In this document: positions 42,494-43,752 of the stretch, piece after piece
How the letters are laid out: every line of letters begins with the position of its first letter
Numbering within the stretch: position 1 is the first letter of the stretch
Assembly (NCBI RefSeq): GCF_004011805.1
Contig: NZ_RCHJ01000033.1
Coordinates: 1 to 43,752 of the forward strand
DNA: 43,752 bases
Direction of reading: 5' to 3'
Origin: Piscinibacter defluvii
GTDB taxonomy: Bacteria; Pseudomonadota; Gammaproteobacteria; Burkholderiales; Burkholderiaceae_C
Notes under the pieces: model-generated
Told to the model about the DNA's origin: nothing
Database searches by the model: none
What the model saw: only the letters and a program-made list of their open reading frames with translations
Made by a program: the position numbers and the translations under genes

Positions 42494-43752
42494 TGGCCCG
42501 CATGCTGACTGCCGCCGACATCGAAGCCGCAGGTGGCAAGCTGATCCTCGCCGCAGGCGATCGCCTAACGCCGCTGGCCCGCGATCGGGCCCGGGAACTC
42601 GGCGTCGTCATCGAGGCCGCAGGTTCGTCATCTGGTGCAGCGGCGCCGTCTGCTGCGCCGACGTCGACTTCGGCTCCAGTCGTGAAGTCCCCCGCTGCCT
42701 CGCCAGCCCCTGCACCCGTGTCCGCCGCACGCCCCGCGACTCCGGCTCCGACGGCCATCGCCACGGGTTCTCGGCCGCTGGTGCTGCCGCCGTCGGGTGC
42801 CCTGTATCGCCGCAACGCGTTGAGACCGAGCGCGCAATCTTCCGGAGCGGCCGATCAACGGCCTAAGGCGGGCGTGGTCGGCGCCGGCCACGTAGGTGCC
42901 ATGACGGCCCTGCGGCTGGCCGAAAGTGATCTTTTCTCGGAGGTGGCGCTTGTCGACGTGGTGCCGGGGCTGGCGGCCGGGCTTGCGCTGGACATGTGGC
43001 ATGGCGCCGGCCTGTACGGCTTCTCCACGCTGCTGTCGGGCAGCGATGACCTCGTGGCACTGGCGGGGGCCGAGTACATCGTTATCACCGCCGGCAAGCC
43101 CCGCCAGCCGGGCATGAGCCGGACCGACCTGACCGCAGTCAACGCCGAAATCATGAGGTCAGTGTGCCGCGGCATCCGCACGCACGCGCCGAACGCGACG
43201 CTCGTAATCGTCAGCAACCCTCTCGAGGAGATGACGCACCTGGCCGCGCAGCAGACCGGCTTCCCGGATGAGCGCGTGCTCGGCATGGCGGGTGTGCTGG
43301 ACTCGGCTAGATTCTGTGCGCTCGTGGGCTTGACCGGCAAGGCGCGACCGCAGGAGGTCCGTGCAGTCGCGCTGGGCAGTCACGGTCCCGAGATGGTGAT
43401 CCCGCTCAGCCAGGCCTTCGTCGGCGACCGACCGATCGAGTCGATGTTCGACACCGAGACGCTCAAGGCCCTGGTCGAGCGGGCACGGGAGTCGGGTGGC
43501 GAGGTAGTCAAGTTGCTGCAAAAAGGCAGTGCGTACTTCTCGCCCGCCGAATCGGCCGTGACGATGGTGCGCGCGATGGTGCGCGACAGCGGCGAGGTCA
43601 TCGCCGCGTGCGTGCGCTCGCGCGGCGCCTATGGGGCGGTGGACACGCGTGTCGGGCTGCCGGTGCGGCTGCACCGTCGCGGCCTCAAGGAGATCGTTCC
43701 GCTGACGCTGCGGCCGGCAGAACAGCAGGCGCTGCAGGAGGCTGCCGAGCGC
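42493..43752 (+). CDS. Malate/lactate-dehydrogenase-like enzyme with EutQ/EutT-like N-terminal module (partial)
   Basis: The gene runs off the window after 420 codons. Residues 1-45 (MLTAADIEAAGG, LILAAGDRLTPLARDRARELGV) resemble the short N-terminal module of EutQ and EutT. A long Ala/Pro/Ser linker follows (about 45-120), then a malate/lactate dehydrogenase: VVGAGHVGAMTALR for NAD, VALVDVV, the substrate arginine in RQPGMSRTDL, SNPLEEMTHL, LDSARF and the catalytic histidine in LGSHGPEM. The module and linker suggest targeting to the microcompartment. Inside it could regenerate NAD+ for the aldehyde dehydrogenase by reducing a 2-oxoacid. The preference for malate over lactate is not settled. 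Confidence 0.88.
   Translation, partial: MARMLTAADIEAAGGKLILAAGDRLTPLARDRARELGVVIEAAGSSSGAAAPSAAPTSTSAPVVKSPAASPAPAPVSAARPATPAPTAIATGSRPLVLPPSGALYRRNALRPSAQSSGAADQRPKAGVVGAGHVGAMTALRLAESDLFSEVALVDVVPGLAAGLALDMWHGAGLYGFSTLLSGSDDLVALAGAEYIVITAGKPRQPGMSRTDLTAVNAEIMRSVCRGIRTHAPNATLVIVSNPLEEMTHLAAQQTGFPDERVLGMAGVLDSARFCALVGLTGKARPQEVRAVALGSHGPEMVIPLSQAFVGDRPIESMFDTETLKALVERARESGGEVVKLLQKGSAYFSPAESAVTMVRAMVRDSGEVIAACVRSRGAYGAVDTRVGLPVRLHRRGLKEIVPLTLRPAEQQALQEAAER

Overview
The window looks like a replicon of a betaproteobacterium of the Burkholderiales (Methylibium / Aquincola / Rubrivivax type). The DNA is GC-rich, genes are packed with four-base ATGA overlaps, and the 5.3-9.8 kb genes read, from memory, almost identically to the 2-hydroxyisobutyryl-CoA mutase system of the fuel-ether (MTBE/TBA) degrader Aquincola tertiaricarbonis. 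The order hcmB-hcl-meaH-hcmA-(five genes)-3-hydroxybutyryl-CoA dehydrogenase also agrees with what I recall for the Methylibium petroleiphilum PM1 megaplasmid. This assignment was not checked by a search.

Region 1 (1-10.6 kb) is a ten-gene minus-strand operon for 2-hydroxyisobutyrate. CoA ligase, B12 mutase and its G-protein chaperone turn 2-hydroxyisobutyryl-CoA into 3-hydroxybutyryl-CoA, which the terminal dehydrogenase oxidises. The operon also carries two PduO-type adenosyltransferases, a thiamine-diphosphate lyase-like enzyme, a tandem gamma-carbonic-anhydrase-like protein and a small unknown protein. A divergent GntR regulator sits next to hcmB.

Region 2 (10.7-18.4 kb, 'locus A') holds a GAF/PucR regulator, a winged-helix-like protein, a stand-alone phosphohistidine swivel domain, two unfamiliar proteins (153 and 415 aa) and a CrtC/AttH-like protein. 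Between them lie broken pieces of a BMC-H shell gene, a HAD phosphatase, a BMC-P shell gene and an alcohol dehydrogenase.

Region 3 (18.4-33.2 kb) is a 15-gene cobalamin uptake and late-biosynthesis operon behind a cobalamin riboswitch. It runs from btuB to a QueG/CblC-like iron-sulfur protein and could supply the adenosylcobalamin that the mutase of region 1 needs.

Region 4 (33.3-43.75 kb, 'locus B') is a bacterial microcompartment (BMC) locus. Minus-strand genes encode a BMC-H shell protein, a complete PPDK/PEP-synthase-like phosphotransferase, a 106-aa unknown protein and a HAD phosphatase with a C-terminal encapsulation-peptide-like tail. Divergent plus-strand genes encode BMC-P, BMC-H, a 52-aa protein, an acylating aldehyde dehydrogenase, an EutJ-like chaperone, a BMC-T protein and a malate-dehydrogenase-like enzyme with an EutQ/EutT-like N-terminal module; the last runs off the window.

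The main discovery is that loci A and B are paralogous halves of one ancestral system. Nearly every gene broken in A is intact in B and the reverse: BMC-H, BMC-P and HAD are broken in A; the swivel domain and the CrtC/AttH-like gene are broken in B. The parts still intact across the two loci add up to an unfamiliar microcompartment built around a PEP-synthase-like phosphotransfer step, which may phosphorylate an alcohol or ketone upstream of an aldehyde/acyl-CoA branch. The substrate cannot be read from the sequence.
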